Below, piece by piece: positions 15,714 to 15,871 of a stretch of DNA of 15,871 bases. Under the pieces are notes generated by a model. That model was not told the origin of the DNA. It saw nothing but the letters and a program-made list of their open reading frames with translations, and searched no databases. Numbering within the stretch: the stretch's first letter is position 1; each line of letters opens with the position of its first letter. Both the position numbers and the translations under genes were made by a program. The DNA is from Deltaproteobacteria bacterium (GTDB lineage Bacteria; Desulfobacterota; GWC2-55-46; S146-70; JAUXIU01), in assembly GCA_030620895.1 (NCBI GenBank), contig JAUXIU010000005.1, positions 1 through 15,871 of the forward strand, read 5' to 3'.

Positions 15714-15871
15714 ATGCAGACAGGCTTTCTGAGGAAAAAAAGATAATAATAAAGAGCCAGCCCCTTACCCATCTTATTGTCCCGGCGGGCAAAAAAATAA
15801 AGAGGGCACAGAAGAGTGGAATTACGATCAATACACGAATCACTCGAAGGCGATTGATCCTGCCCGAATGC
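15714..15871 (-). pseudogene. Truncated start of an isoprenylcysteine methyltransferase-like membrane protein gene (partial)
   Basis: On the minus strand a frame is open from the window edge. From GTG 15843 it reads into a membrane segment containing CALFIFLPAGTIRWVRGWLF, then a second hydrophobic stretch FIIIFFSSES, reaching the tlyA stop at 15710-15712 after about 43 codons. The LPAGT-x-x-W-x-x-GWLF pattern is what I know from the N-terminus of the isoprenylcysteine carboxyl methyltransferase (ICMT)-like family, usually near 200 residues. Beyond 15713 the frame is only antisense to the well-conserved tlyA end, so the catalytic C-terminal part is missing. Most likely it is a remnant left by a deletion or rearrangement. 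The family call comes from memory of motif shape, not from a search. Confidence 0.42.

Noticed and set aside
1..15871. CRISPR arrays, insertion sequences, phage or toxin-antitoxin genes
   Set aside because: No repeat-spacer arrays, transposase motifs, terminal repeats or small toxin pairs were seen; apart from the right edge the window is continuous core genome.

Overview
The window looks like chromosomal core sequence from a Gram-negative bacterium. It carries FtsEX with an EnvC-type periplasmic amidase activator, a periplasmic S41 protease, a full-length LonA and the MEP-pathway enzyme Dxs. The gene runs tig-clpP-clpX-lon, ftsE-ftsX-envC-ctpA-yibQ and xseA-xseB-ispA-dxs-tlyA, together with moderate AT content and heavy use of AGG/AGA and ATA codons, suggest a deltaproteobacterial (Desulfobacterota-like) or Nitrospirota-like lineage. 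That placement is an inference from gene order and composition, not a phylogenetic result. Almost every gene is on the + strand.

Layout. (1) 1-4613, proteostasis block: the last codons of trigger factor, a terminator, then clpP, clpX and lon, so a ribosome-bound chaperone sits next to the two main ATP-dependent proteases. (2) 4670-4906: tRNA-Val(UAC) and tRNA-Asp(GUC), both with encoded CCA, closed by a strong intrinsic terminator. (3) 4914-10208, cell-division and cell-wall block: a consensus-like promoter, a leader with a possible coupled small ORF, then ftsE-ftsX-envC, a second promoter, ctpA, and a YibQ-family divergent polysaccharide deacetylase. FtsEX would send ATPase-driven signals across the inner membrane to the EnvC-like factor, which activates a cell-wall amidase encoded elsewhere. 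(4) 10270-10694: a cold-shock protein gene with a long leader holding a terminator-like hairpin, ended by a perfect-palindrome terminator. (5) 10772-15712: xseA-xseB (exonuclease VII), ispA and dxs (isoprenoid synthesis) and tlyA (rRNA 2'-O-methyltransferase), packed with overlaps. (6) The last 160 bases hold what looks like the opening of a convergent membrane-methyltransferase gene that runs straight into the tlyA stop.

The genes themselves are conserved and I see no new defence, mobile or biosynthetic system. The points of interest are regulatory and structural: the leaders of clpP, ftsE and cspA, an EnvC with a degenerate LytM site and an unusual N-terminus, the long dxs/tlyA overlap, and the apparently truncated convergent gene at the right edge.
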